Shown piece after piece: positions 47,557 through 55,755 of a DNA stretch of 64,000 nt; position 1 is the stretch's first letter; the number at the start of each line of letters is the position of its first letter. The notes under the pieces were generated by a model. That model was given only the letters and a program-made list of their open reading frames with translations, made no database searches and was not told where the DNA came from. The stretch covers positions 2,150,501-2,214,500 of the forward strand of contig NZ_CP068985.1 of assembly GCF_019397265.1 (NCBI RefSeq), given 5' to 3'. A program made the translations under genes and the position numbers. The stretch comes from Nonomuraea coxensis DSM 45129 (GTDB lineage: Bacteria > Actinomycetota > Actinomycetes > Streptosporangiales > Streptosporangiaceae).

Positions 47557-50413
47557 CATGCCCGCGACTGGACCACCTCCGCCCTGCACGCGCTCATCAG
47601 CGCGTACGTCACGAGAGGACTCACCAGACGCCTCCAGCGGCGAGCACGGGCCGAACAGCGAGCAGAAGCCCTCCTGGCCCCTCATGCTGCCCGCCCTGGC
47701 CGCGTGGGGCAGCGCCTTGGTCCTCGTGAGCTGCTCGGCCGCGGTTGGCACGCTCGTCGCCGCCGTCATAACCGTGGCCGCCGGCGTAACTGTCTGGCAC
47801 ACCCGCCCGGCCATCCGCCCCCGCATGCGTCGGGGAAGTCAGGACGCCGCATGCACGACCACCCGCCAACAAGCCCGCCCGATGCCTCGCCGCTCCACGC
47901 CTCTCACCACTCAGCAGCCCATCCGCGCGTGGTCTGAAGATCCTTACGCCGACCGCGCCCCCTTCTCTGCTCACGGCCCCTCGTCCGTCACCGCACCCCG
48001 GCAACTCCGAGCGGACCGGGCTCGGACACACACCACCAGCGAGCAGCACCCGTGGCGGAACATCGTCATAGCCTCGCTGATCGCCGCCGCCGCGTCCTCG
48101 GCCTCGGTCGCCCTGCGGATACACGCCCTCACCACGGGGCCGGTAGCCGATCTGGCGGCCAGGAACGCGACCGTCACCGCCCGGATCGCGATCACCGACG
48201 ACCCGAGACGCAGACCTCAGCACCATCAAGGTCCGCGGCACTTCAGCCAGGACAGGTACGTCGTCCCGGCCACGCTGAAGACCATCCAGTCGCCTCCCGG
48301 CGCAACGACCCGCAACCAGTCGGTCGACGTCCCCGTCGTCGTCTTCGTCGGCGGCCGCGAGTGGGGCGCCCTGCTGCCCAGCCAGCAGGTGGAGGTCACC
48401 GGCCGCCTCGCCAGAGCCAACCCGGGCGACCTGCAGGCGGCGATCCTCCTCGTACGCGGGCCACCGCGCGTACTGACGGCCCCTTCGCCCCTCCAGACCG
48501 TGGCCGGGAGTCTGCGGGCGGGCCTGCGTACCGCCGCTGACGTGTTGCCTCCGGGCCAGCGCGGGCTCCTGCCCGGCCTCGTGGTGGGCGACGTCTCCCG
48601 CATGGACCCCCAGGTGTCGGCCGACCTCAAGGAGACGGGCCTGAACCACCTGAACGCGGTGAGCGGCGCCAACCTCGCGATCGTCGCCGGCGCGACGCTC
48701 GCGCTGTCCCGCCTGCTCCGCCTCTCCCTCCCCGTGAGAGCCGTCTTGGCCGCCCTCGCCATGCTCTGCTTCGCGGTGGTGGCTCGTCCCTCGCCGAGCG
48801 TCCTGCGAGCGCTCCTCATGGGTCTGGCCGCCTGCGTCGCCCTCGCCACGGGCCGCGCCAAGGACGGGTTCGCGGCGCTCTCGGCGACCGTTCTGCTGCT
48901 GACGCTGTTCGCTCCCGAACTGGCCCGCTCCTACGGCTTCGCCCTGTCGGTGGCGGCCACCGCCGGGATCCTGCTCCTCGCGCCACGCTGGCGCGACCGC
49001 TGGTCACGGACCACCACGAACAAGGAGGGCGACGGCGAGCGCCGTCCTCCGGAAGGCTCGCGACCACGGGGCCGCCGTCTTCTGCTGCCGCGCTGGCTGG
49101 CGGAGGCGGTGGCCGTGCCGGCGGCGGCGCAGGTGGCCGTGACGCCTGTCCTCGTGCTGATGTCGGGTCAGGTGACGCCCGTGGCGTTGCTCGCGAACCT
49201 GCTCGTCGCCCCGGCCGTGGCGCCGGCGACGTTGCTGGGGTTCGGGGCGGCGCTCGTCGCGCCGCTCTGGCCGGACGTCGGCGCGCTGCTGGTCGTCCCG
49301 GCCGGGTACGCCGTCGGCTGGATCATCACGGTCGCCGGTTGGGCGGTCGACCTGCCGCTCGCCACGGTGCCGTGGCCGAGCGGGCTCGCGGGGCTCGGAC
49401 TGCTGGCTGTCACGGCGGCCGTGGTGGTGATCGTCCTTCGCCGTCGGGCCTGGCGGGTGGCGGCGTTGACGGTGGCGGGGGCGGCGCTGGTGGCGGTGCT
49501 GGTCGCGCGCCCGCTCGTGGGGTCATGGCCGCCGGACCGATGGCTCATGATCATGTGCGACGTGGGCCAGGGCGACGGCATGATCGTCGCGGCCGGAGCC
49601 GGGCAGGGCGTGGTGGTGGACACCGGCCCGGATCCGATCGTCATGGACAAATGCCTGCGAATAGCCAGGATCAACGACATACCGCTGCTCGTGCTCACGC
49701 ATCCGCATGCCGATCATGTCGACGGCCTGCCAGGGGCCTTGAGGAATCGGCGAGTGGGCGCGGTGGTCATCAGCTCCCGGCGTACGAATCCGCAGGCGAG
49801 CGCCCGCATCTCGGCCGACCTGGCGCGCCGCCGCATCCCCGAATGGGCGGCGGCGCCGGGAACCACCTGGCGGTTCGGGCCGTCGGAGGTGAGCGTCGTC
49901 GCTCCCGAGGCCGGCGGAGGCCCGATGCACGGCCAGGGGGAGGGAAGCACGATCAACAACGCGAGCGTGGTGCTGTGGGTGCGCTGGCGGGCGGGGTCGA
50001 TGCTCTTCGGCGGCGATCTGGAGACCGAGGCCCAGGACGAGCTGTTACGCCGGCATCCCCTCCGGGCCGACATCCTCAAGACGCCCCACCACGGGTCCAA
50101 TCGTCAGTCACCGGACTTCCTCGCCTCGCTGGGGGCACGGGCGGCGCTGATCAGCGTGGGAGCCGACAACGACTACGGCCACCCCGCGCCGTCCACGCTC
50201 GCCCTGCTGCGGCGCATCGGCGCCACGCCCTACCGGACCGACCGATCGGGCGACCTCGCCGTGGTGGAGCGCGACGGCGGCCTGGCGGTCGTGGCGCGCG
50301 GCGATCCCAGGGCGTCGGAGGTGTACGATCCGCGCCCAGGTGACCATGGAGGAAGGCCGCCTGGGGAGGAGTTGAGGCGCGGTCACGCCTTGCGCAGACG
50401 GCGTGGCTTCTGA
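47549..50413 (+). CDS. comEC: ComEC/Rec2-type DNA uptake channel protein
   Basis: ComEC forms the membrane channel for single-stranded DNA. The 954-residue protein has N-terminal transmembrane segments split by a hydrophilic stretch, a DUF4131-like domain, the competence domain (NHLNAVSGANLAIVAGATLAL) with many transmembrane helices, and a C-terminal metallo-beta-lactamase domain with THPHADHVDG (about residue 716 on). The start is GTG 47549 (8-base overlap with comEA) or ATG 47558. Whether natural uptake operates in this organism is unknown; actinobacteria often keep comEA/comEC without pili. Confidence 0.9.
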   Translation: MSDMPATGPPPPCTRSSARTSREDSPDASSGEHGPNSEQKPSWPLMLPALAAWGSALVLVSCSAAVGTLVAAVITVAAGVTVWHTRPAIRPRMRRGSQDAACTTTRQQARPMPRRSTPLTTQQPIRAWSEDPYADRAPFSAHGPSSVTAPRQLRADRARTHTTSEQHPWRNIVIASLIAAAASSASVALRIHALTTGPVADLAARNATVTARIAITDDPRRRPQHHQGPRHFSQDRYVVPATLKTIQSPPGATTRNQSVDVPVVVFVGGREWGALLPSQQVEVTGRLARANPGDLQAAILLVRGPPRVLTAPSPLQTVAGSLRAGLRTAADVLPPGQRGLLPGLVVGDVSRMDPQVSADLKETGLNHLNAVSGANLAIVAGATLALSRLLRLSLPVRAVLAALAMLCFAVVARPSPSVLRALLMGLAACVALATGRAKDGFAALSATVLLLTLFAPELARSYGFALSVAATAGILLLAPRWRDRWSRTTTNKEGDGERRPPEGSRPRGRRLLLPRWLAEAVAVPAAAQVAVTPVLVLMSGQVTPVALLANLLVAPAVAPATLLGFGAALVAPLWPDVGALLVVPAGYAVGWIITVAGWAVDLPLATVPWPSGLAGLGLLAVTAAVVVIVLRRRAWRVAALTVAGAALVAVLVARPLVGSWPPDRWLMIMCDVGQGDGMIVAAGAGQGVVVDTGPDPIVMDKCLRIARINDIPLLVLTHPHADHVDGLPGALRNRRVGAVVISSRRTNPQASARISADLARRRIPEWAAAPGTTWRFGPSEVSVVAPEAGGGPMHGQGEGSTINNASVVLWVRWRAGSMLFGGDLETEAQDELLRRHPLRADILKTPHHGSNRQSPDFLASLGARAALISVGADNDYGHPAPSTLALLRRIGATPYRTDRSGDLAVVERDGGLAVVARGDPRASEVYDPRPGDHGGRPPGEELRRGHALRRRRGF

Positions 50414-50501
50414 CCCGCCTTCACCCGTGCGGCGTGCGTCCAGGCGCTGGGTGTGAGGTTCGAGTACCCGGTTGCCGGTGGTGCATGGCATGCTGCCAGG
50501 C

Positions 50502-51473
50502 ATGGCGTCAACCGATCCAGCACCTGTGACCCTGGTCCTCGGCGATGAGGAACTGCTGGCCGAGCGGGAGGTGAGTGGCGTCGTCGCGGCGGCTCGGGCC
50601 GTCGATCCTGGTGTCGAGGTGCACGACCTCGTCGGCGGCAAGGTGACGACGGGGGAGCTGACCCAACTGACCTCGCCGTCGTTGTTCGGCGATCGGTCGG
50701 TGGTGGTGATCCGGAACGCGCAGGATCTGCCCAAGGACGTGATCACGGAGATCGTGACGTACGCCAAGCAGCCGTCCGACGACACCGTGCTCGTGCTGGC
50801 CCACCCCGGCGGGGTCAAGGGGAAGGCGCTGGTCGACGGGGTCAAGAAGGCCAAGGCGGCGGTGATCACGGTCAGCAAGGTCACCAAGGCGGGTGAGCGG
50901 CTCGACTTCATCAAGGGGGAGTTCAAGCGGGCCGGGCGCGGGATCGCTCCGGACGCGGCGCAGGCGCTGCTCGACGCGGTGGGCAACGACCTGCGGGAGC
51001 TGGCGGCCGCGTGCAGCCAGTTGGCGTTCGACACGGACGACAGGACGATCGGCATCGCGTCCGTGGCGCGCTACCACAAGGGGCGGGCGGAGGTCAGCGG
51101 GTTCAACGTGGCCGACTCGGCCATCGAGGGGCGGCTGGCGGAGGCGCTGGAGCAGCTTCGGTGGGCGCTCGGCACCGGAGTGGCGCCGGTGCTGCTGGTG
51201 AGCGCGCTGGCGAACGGGCTGCGTTCGCTGGCCAAGGTCGCCGGGGCGCCGCGCAACGCCCGGGGGGCGCAGCTCGCCGGTCAGCTCGGCATGCCGCCGT
51301 GGAAGGTGGACCGGGTCAAGCGGCAGCTCAACGGGTGGGGGCCGGAAGGGTTGTCGAGGGCCATTCAGGCGGTGGCCGACGCGGATGAGCAGGTGAAGGG
51401 CGGGGGAGCGGATCCGGCGTACGCGCTGGAGCACACGGTGCAGGTGATTGTGGCGAGCCGCACCGGCAGGTGA
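50502..51473 (+). CDS. holA: DNA polymerase III delta subunit
   Basis: HolA opens the sliding clamp within the clamp loader. The 323-residue protein shows the LVLGDEELLAEREV N-terminal motif, DRSVVVIRNAQDLPKD, and the C-terminal collar domain (ALEQLRWALGTGVAPVLLVSALANGLRSL). ATG 50502 is used; the ATG at 50472 would add 10 residues. Normally holA is followed by rpsT, but here about 10 kb of other genes intervene. Its last codons and stop lie in a 26-bp duplication. Confidence 0.92.
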   Translation: MASTDPAPVTLVLGDEELLAEREVSGVVAAARAVDPGVEVHDLVGGKVTTGELTQLTSPSLFGDRSVVVIRNAQDLPKDVITEIVTYAKQPSDDTVLVLAHPGGVKGKALVDGVKKAKAAVITVSKVTKAGERLDFIKGEFKRAGRGIAPDAAQALLDAVGNDLRELAAACSQLAFDTDDRTIGIASVARYHKGRAEVSGFNVADSAIEGRLAEALEQLRWALGTGVAPVLLVSALANGLRSLAKVAGAPRNARGAQLAGQLGMPPWKVDRVKRQLNGWGPEGLSRAIQAVADADEQVKGGGADPAYALEHTVQVIVASRTGR

Positions 51474-51493
51474 TTGTGGCCATCCACGCCGGC
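51442..51493. repeat. 26-bp direct duplication across the holA stop
   Basis: Two 26-base units (51442-51467 and 51468-51493), each starting AGGTGATTGTGGC and ending CCGGC, are followed by a partial third copy from 51494. The holA TGA (51471-51473) lies in the second unit, so the duplication does not alter the reading frame before it. Confidence 0.85.
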
Positions 51494-51505
51494 AGATGAT
51501 CGTCG

Positions 51506-51564
<59 letters not shown>

Positions 51565-51574
51565 GCGGGGGGAG

Positions 51575-51611
51575 CCCCTTTGCGCCGACGGGGGTAGCCG
51601 GCGCAAAGGGG
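51575..51611. terminator. Strong bidirectional hairpin after holA
   Basis: CCCCTTTGCGCCG (51575-51587) and CGGCGCAAAGGGG (51599-51611) form a perfect 13-bp stem with an 11-base loop, between holA and the convergent nuclease gene. Confidence 0.9.
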
Positions 51612-51630
51612 TGGGAATCCGGTCCTCTGG

Positions 51631-54018
51631 TCAGAGGCGTAGGCCCACCAGGAGCGGGTCGTGGTCGGAGGAGCGGAACGGGTCGGGGGCGTACAGGTAG
51701 GGCGGGTTGAACTCGGTGTTGTAGTCCATGAACCGGCCCTCGTCGGCGTTGATGTGCCAGATCGTGGCGCCGGTCACCAGCTTGCGCGCCCCCTTGTCGG
51801 CCATCACGTGGTCGAGCTCGCCGGACAGGCCCTCGAAGACGTAGCTGTAGCGGTCGTCCTTCTTGACGTGCTTCTTGCTCAGGCTGGTGAGCCCGGCGTC
51901 CTCGAGGACGTGGATCGGGTCCTCCTCGCCGTAGGCGTTGAGGTCGCCGAGGACGAGCGCGTTCGGCAGTTGCAGGCCGTCGATCAGGGCCAGCACCGCC
52001 TTCGCCTGCTTGACGCGCTTGGCGTTGTAGCAGCTCTGCCCGTCGCCCTGGTCGGCGTCGTCGCCGCTGGCGGTCTCGTCGCCGTCGGTGCAGCCCTTGG
52101 ACTTGAAGTGGTTCACCAGCACGGTGAACGTCTTGCCCTTGCCGTCGGCCGCCCCGAAGGTCTGCGCCAGCGGCGGCCGGTTGAAGATCGGGTCGGCCGA
52201 GGAGCGCGCCGGGCCGATCGGGGTCACCTTGCCCGGCTTGTAGATCAGCGCGGTCTGGATGAGGTCGGTGCCCGGGTTCGGGTGGGAGATGCCCTTGTAC
52301 GTGCCCGCGCCGGCCTTGGCGTTGAGGGCGTCGACCAGGGCGTTGAGCGCCACGTCGCCGTTGCGCTCGACCTCCATCAGGCCGGCCACGTCCGGGTCGA
52401 GCGTGGTGATGGCGGCGACCAGCTTGGCGAGCTGGCGGTCCCGCTCGGCGGCGTTGGTCGCGCCTCGGGAGCCGAGCGTGGTGAACCAGTTGAGGGTGTT
52501 GAGGCTGGCCACCCGTACGTCGCCGCCGACCTTCTCGGGGCGGGCGGGACGCGGGTTCTCGGCGGTGAAGACGACGGGCCGGGTCGGCTGGACGCGGTAG
52601 ACGCCGAAGCCGTAGGTGATGACGCCGGTCAGGTCCTCGACCTCGTCGCCGAGCCGCACGCTCGCCGCGCCCTCGGTGTGGTACGGCAACGTCGCCGGGT
52701 TCTGCGCGTTGGAGCCGTCGTCCAGCAGGATCGTGCGCCGCGCGTCCTTCTCGGGGTCCACGCCCTTGCGGTCGGTCGGCTGCCACAGCCGTTCGTCCTC
52801 GGCGAGGGTGATCTCGCCGAACCGGCCGAGGTTGTAGATCTCGGAGGCGGCGAGGTCGTCGGGGAAGGTCACGAGCATGTTTTCGTACCGTTCGAAGGTG
52901 ACGTCCTTGTGGAGCGGCAGCTTCACCTTGAGGGGCTTGACGGTGCCGGCGCCGCAGACGTTCACGGAGGTGACGGGCGAGAGCTCGGTGAGGCCGTTGA
53001 ACTCGACGGCCTTGCCGGAGACGAGCACCCGGTCGCCGGCCTTGACGGGCGTGGACGTGAAGGCGAACAGGCCCTCGGAGGTCGCCGGGTCGGCGTCCGG
53101 GGTGAGGGACTGCAGGGTGAAGCCGCCGAGGCCGCCGGAGCCCTGGAAGGAGCCGGTGACGACGCCTTCCACCCGGACGTTCTGCCCGGCGAGGGGGCTG
53201 GTCTCGCCGCTGCCCTGCACCTGGGAGACCGTGTGCGTGGCCGGGGTGTCGCAGGTGTCAGGGGGAGTGGGCGTCACCGTGGGCGTCACCGTGGGCGTCA
53301 CCGTGGGGGTGGCCGTCGGGGTGGCCGTGGGAGTGGGGGAAGGGGACGGGTCGGCGCCGCAGGGGGCCGGGGCGGTGGCGGAGTTGCGCGGCGCCGGGGC
53401 CGCGGCCTCGAAGTCGGAGCCGTTGTCGTCGGTGTCGGCGCATCCGCCGCTCCTGCGGAAGGCGGCGGTCGCGTTGGTGAGCGCGGGGGCCGGGGCGCCT
53501 TCGGAGAAGTTGGCGCTGCCGTAGCCGACGAGGTCGGCGAGCAGCGTGAGCTGCTCCTCCGAGCAGGGCGCCGAGGAGCCGTTGCAGGCCAGGCCGGCGG
53601 CGGAGCGGACCAGCGCGACCTTGCCGGCGCTGCCGCTCATGTTGATCGAGCCGGTGCCGTCGGGCTGGGGGAGCGTGCCGCTCGGGGTGCTGCCCGCCGC
53701 GAGCTGCACCAGGTGGTACCGGCCGGGGGCGAGGGTGCCGGAGAGCGCGGCCGTGTTGGCGGCGAAGTTCCCGGTGCCGGTGGCGCTGGTGTACTGGACC
53801 GACCAGCCGTCCAGCGGTACGGGGGCGTCGCTCCGGTTGAACAGCTCCACGTAGTCGTTGGTGAAGGGGGCGCCGGAGTTGCCGCCTCCGCCGTAGACCT
53901 GGCTGATGACCACGTTCGCGGGAGCCGCGGACGCGGAGGTCGCGGGCAGGGCGGCGAACGTGGCGGCGAGGGCGCCGGCCGCTAAGAGGATCGCCGGGAC
54001 CCGGGGCTTTGCATGCAT
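51631..54018 (-). CDS. Secreted nuclease with lamin-tail and EEP domains
   Basis: The 795-residue secreted protein has a Sec signal (ILLAAGALAATFAALPATSASA), a lamin-tail domain (VISQVYGGGGNSGAPFTNDYVELFN), a Pro/Thr linker (PSPSPTPTATPTATPTVTP), an OB-like middle region, and a C-terminal endonuclease/exonuclease/phosphatase domain with LNTLNWF, LMEVERNGD (catalytic Glu), GDLNAYGEEDP and the final SSDHDPLLVGL. The order matches ExeM/NucH-type extracellular nucleases, which degrade extracellular DNA for nutrients or biofilm turnover. ATG 54018 is chosen; the longer ATG at 54045 has no signal advantage. Confidence 0.9.
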   Translation of the reverse strand: MHAKPRVPAILLAAGALAATFAALPATSASAAPANVVISQVYGGGGNSGAPFTNDYVELFNRSDAPVPLDGWSVQYTSATGTGNFAANTAALSGTLAPGRYHLVQLAAGSTPSGTLPQPDGTGSINMSGSAGKVALVRSAAGLACNGSSAPCSEEQLTLLADLVGYGSANFSEGAPAPALTNATAAFRRSGGCADTDDNGSDFEAAAPAPRNSATAPAPCGADPSPSPTPTATPTATPTVTPTVTPTVTPTPPDTCDTPATHTVSQVQGSGETSPLAGQNVRVEGVVTGSFQGSGGLGGFTLQSLTPDADPATSEGLFAFTSTPVKAGDRVLVSGKAVEFNGLTELSPVTSVNVCGAGTVKPLKVKLPLHKDVTFERYENMLVTFPDDLAASEIYNLGRFGEITLAEDERLWQPTDRKGVDPEKDARRTILLDDGSNAQNPATLPYHTEGAASVRLGDEVEDLTGVITYGFGVYRVQPTRPVVFTAENPRPARPEKVGGDVRVASLNTLNWFTTLGSRGATNAAERDRQLAKLVAAITTLDPDVAGLMEVERNGDVALNALVDALNAKAGAGTYKGISHPNPGTDLIQTALIYKPGKVTPIGPARSSADPIFNRPPLAQTFGAADGKGKTFTVLVNHFKSKGCTDGDETASGDDADQGDGQSCYNAKRVKQAKAVLALIDGLQLPNALVLGDLNAYGEEDPIHVLEDAGLTSLSKKHVKKDDRYSYVFEGLSGELDHVMADKGARKLVTGATIWHINADEGRFMDYNTEFNPPYLYAPDPFRSSDHDPLLVGLRL

Positions 54019-54099
54019 GTCGGCGAGCGTAAACCGGCAAACCACCAGAACCCTATGTAAAGAGTAGACGAGCCGTGAACTTTCGGACGTAAGCCCCGA

Positions 54100-54804
54100 T
54101 CAACCGGCCGGTGCGGCCAGATCGGCCTCGTGGACGACGCCGTCGCTGATCTCCAGGACGCGGTCGGCGAGCGTGATCAGGCTGGGATCGTGCGTGGCGA
54201 CCAGCGCCGTGACGCCCTCGCTGCGGACGAGCGCCCGCAGCAGCTCCATGATCTGCCGCCCCGTCTGCGAGTCGAGCTGCCCCGTCGGCTCGTCGGCCAC
54301 GAGAAGGCGGGGCCGGTTCGCCAGGGACCGGGCGATCGCCACCCGCTGCCGCTGGCCGCCGGACAGCTCGAACGGCCGCTGGTTGGCGTGCTGCTCCAGC
54401 CCCACCAGGGCGAGCAGCATCCGGACGCGGGCCTCGCGCTCCTCGACGGGCATCCGGGCCAGCCGCATCGGCACCCCGACGTTCTCCGCCGCCGACAGGA
54501 CGGGGATCAGCCCGAACGACTGGAACACGAACCCGACCACGTCCCGGCGCAGCTCCAGCAGCGCGTCCTCGGACATCGACGTGACATCCTGGCCGGACAC
54601 CAGCACCCGGCCCGCGTCCGGCCGGTCCAGGCCGCCGATCTGGTTGAGCAGGGTCGTCTTGCCGGAGCCGGAGCGCCCGCGTACGGCGACCAGCTCCCCC
54701 GGGCGCACCACGAACGACACCTCCCGCAGCGCCACGACCTCCTTGGGGCCGCTGCGGTAGACCTTGCGCAGCCCTTCCACCACGACCAACGGTTCATCGC
54801 TCAT
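54100..54804 (-). CDS. ABC transporter ATP-binding protein (LolD/MacB type)
   Basis: The 234-residue ATPase has Walker A GRSGSGKTT, signature LSGGQRQR and Walker B LLVADEPTGQLD, in the DPTGQLDS style of the LolD/MacB subgroup that works with FtsX-type permeases. It is the last gene of a four-gene unit with two large permeases. Its start overlaps the preceding ATPase stop by 11 bases. The substrate is unknown. Confidence 0.9.
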   Translation of the reverse strand: MSDEPLVVVEGLRKVYRSGPKEVVALREVSFVVRPGELVAVRGRSGSGKTTLLNQIGGLDRPDAGRVLVSGQDVTSMSEDALLELRRDVVGFVFQSFGLIPVLSAAENVGVPMRLARMPVEEREARVRMLLALVGLEQHANQRPFELSGGQRQRVAIARSLANRPRLLVADEPTGQLDSQTGRQIMELLRALVRSEGVTALVATHDPSLITLADRVLEISDGVVHEADLAAPAG

Positions 54805-55723
54805 CCGAGGGCTCCTCCCGTGCGGGCCACACGCCGATGTGGTCGCTCTCCAGTTCGAGCCGCACCCGGCGCTCCATGTTCAGCGCGTTCATGAAGTCGC
54901 GGGGGAGCTGCAGCCGGCCCACGCGGTCGAGCACGGCGTACTCCTCGGCGACGATCTCGCCCTCGGCGCCCTCGCGGCGCAGCGTCTCACTGCTGGTACG
55001 CCCGTCGCGGATGCCGATCGTGCGGTCCACCTGCCCGGCCACCATCGGGTCGTGGGTGACGATGACGACGGTCACGCCGAGCTGCCGGTTCGCGGTGCGC
55101 AGCGCCTCGAACACCTGCTCCGAGGTCTCGCTGTCGAGCTCGCCGGTCGGCTCGTCGGCGAGGATGAGCTGCGGGGAGTTGGCCAGGGCGACGGCGATGG
55201 CCACCCGCTGCTGCTCGCCGCCGGACATCTCGGGGATCCTGCGGCCGGCGCAGGAGGCCACGCCGAGCAGCTCCAGCAGCTCCATGGCCCGGACGCGGTC
55301 CTTGCGCGGCACTCCGGCGAGCTTCATCGGCAGCTCGACGTTCTCCCGGGCGTTCAGATAGGGCAGCAGGTTGCGGGCCGTCTGCTGCCAGATGAACCCG
55401 ACCACCGACCGCCGGTAGCGCAGCCGGTCCTTGGGCGTCATGGACAGCAGGTCCATGCCCGCCACCCGGGCCACCCCGGCGGTCGGGACGTCGAGCCCGG
55501 ACAGCACGTTGAGCAGCGTCGACTTGCCCGATCCCGACGCGCCGACGATGGCGACCAGCTCGCCCTCGTCGATCACCAGGTCGAGGCCCTGCAACGCGAC
55601 GACCTCGACGCCTTCGGTCTTGTAGATGCGGACGAGGTTGTCGCAGACGATGTGCGCGTCGCCGCCGAAGACCGCCTTCCCGCGCGTGGCCTTGGCCTCC
55701 AGCTCGGACAGGGTGGGATTCAT
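54794..55723 (-). CDS. ABC transporter ATP-binding protein with C-terminal AbrB-like domain
   Basis: The 309-residue protein has Walker A GASGSGKST, signature MSGGEQQR, Walker B LILADEPTGELD and an unusual C-terminal extension. From about residue 260 the extension reads YAVLDRVGRLQLPRDFMNAL then NMERRVRLELESDHIGVWP, which has the SpoVT/AbrB swapped-hairpin pattern (VGR-L-LP ... L ... V-LE ... D-I-V-P). ATG 55723 is chosen because AGGAGGAG precedes it; ATG 55759 overlaps the permease stop. The extension could dimerise the ATPase or bind another factor. Confidence 0.85.
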   Translation of the reverse strand: MNPTLSELEAKATRGKAVFGGDAHIVCDNLVRIYKTEGVEVVALQGLDLVIDEGELVAIVGASGSGKSTLLNVLSGLDVPTAGVARVAGMDLLSMTPKDRLRYRRSVVGFIWQQTARNLLPYLNARENVELPMKLAGVPRKDRVRAMELLELLGVASCAGRRIPEMSGGEQQRVAIAVALANSPQLILADEPTGELDSETSEQVFEALRTANRQLGVTVVIVTHDPMVAGQVDRTIGIRDGRTSSETLRREGAEGEIVAEEYAVLDRVGRLQLPRDFMNALNMERRVRLELESDHIGVWPAREEPSDER

Positions 55724-55755
55724 CGCGACTCCTCCTGCGGGGGACGGGGGCACGT

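Noticed and set aside
46417..51473. Combined DNA uptake and DNA-degradation system (comEA/comEC with secreted nucleases)
   Set aside because: The nuclease genes are on the other strand or far away, separated by a strong terminator; there is no operon or shared signal to link them.
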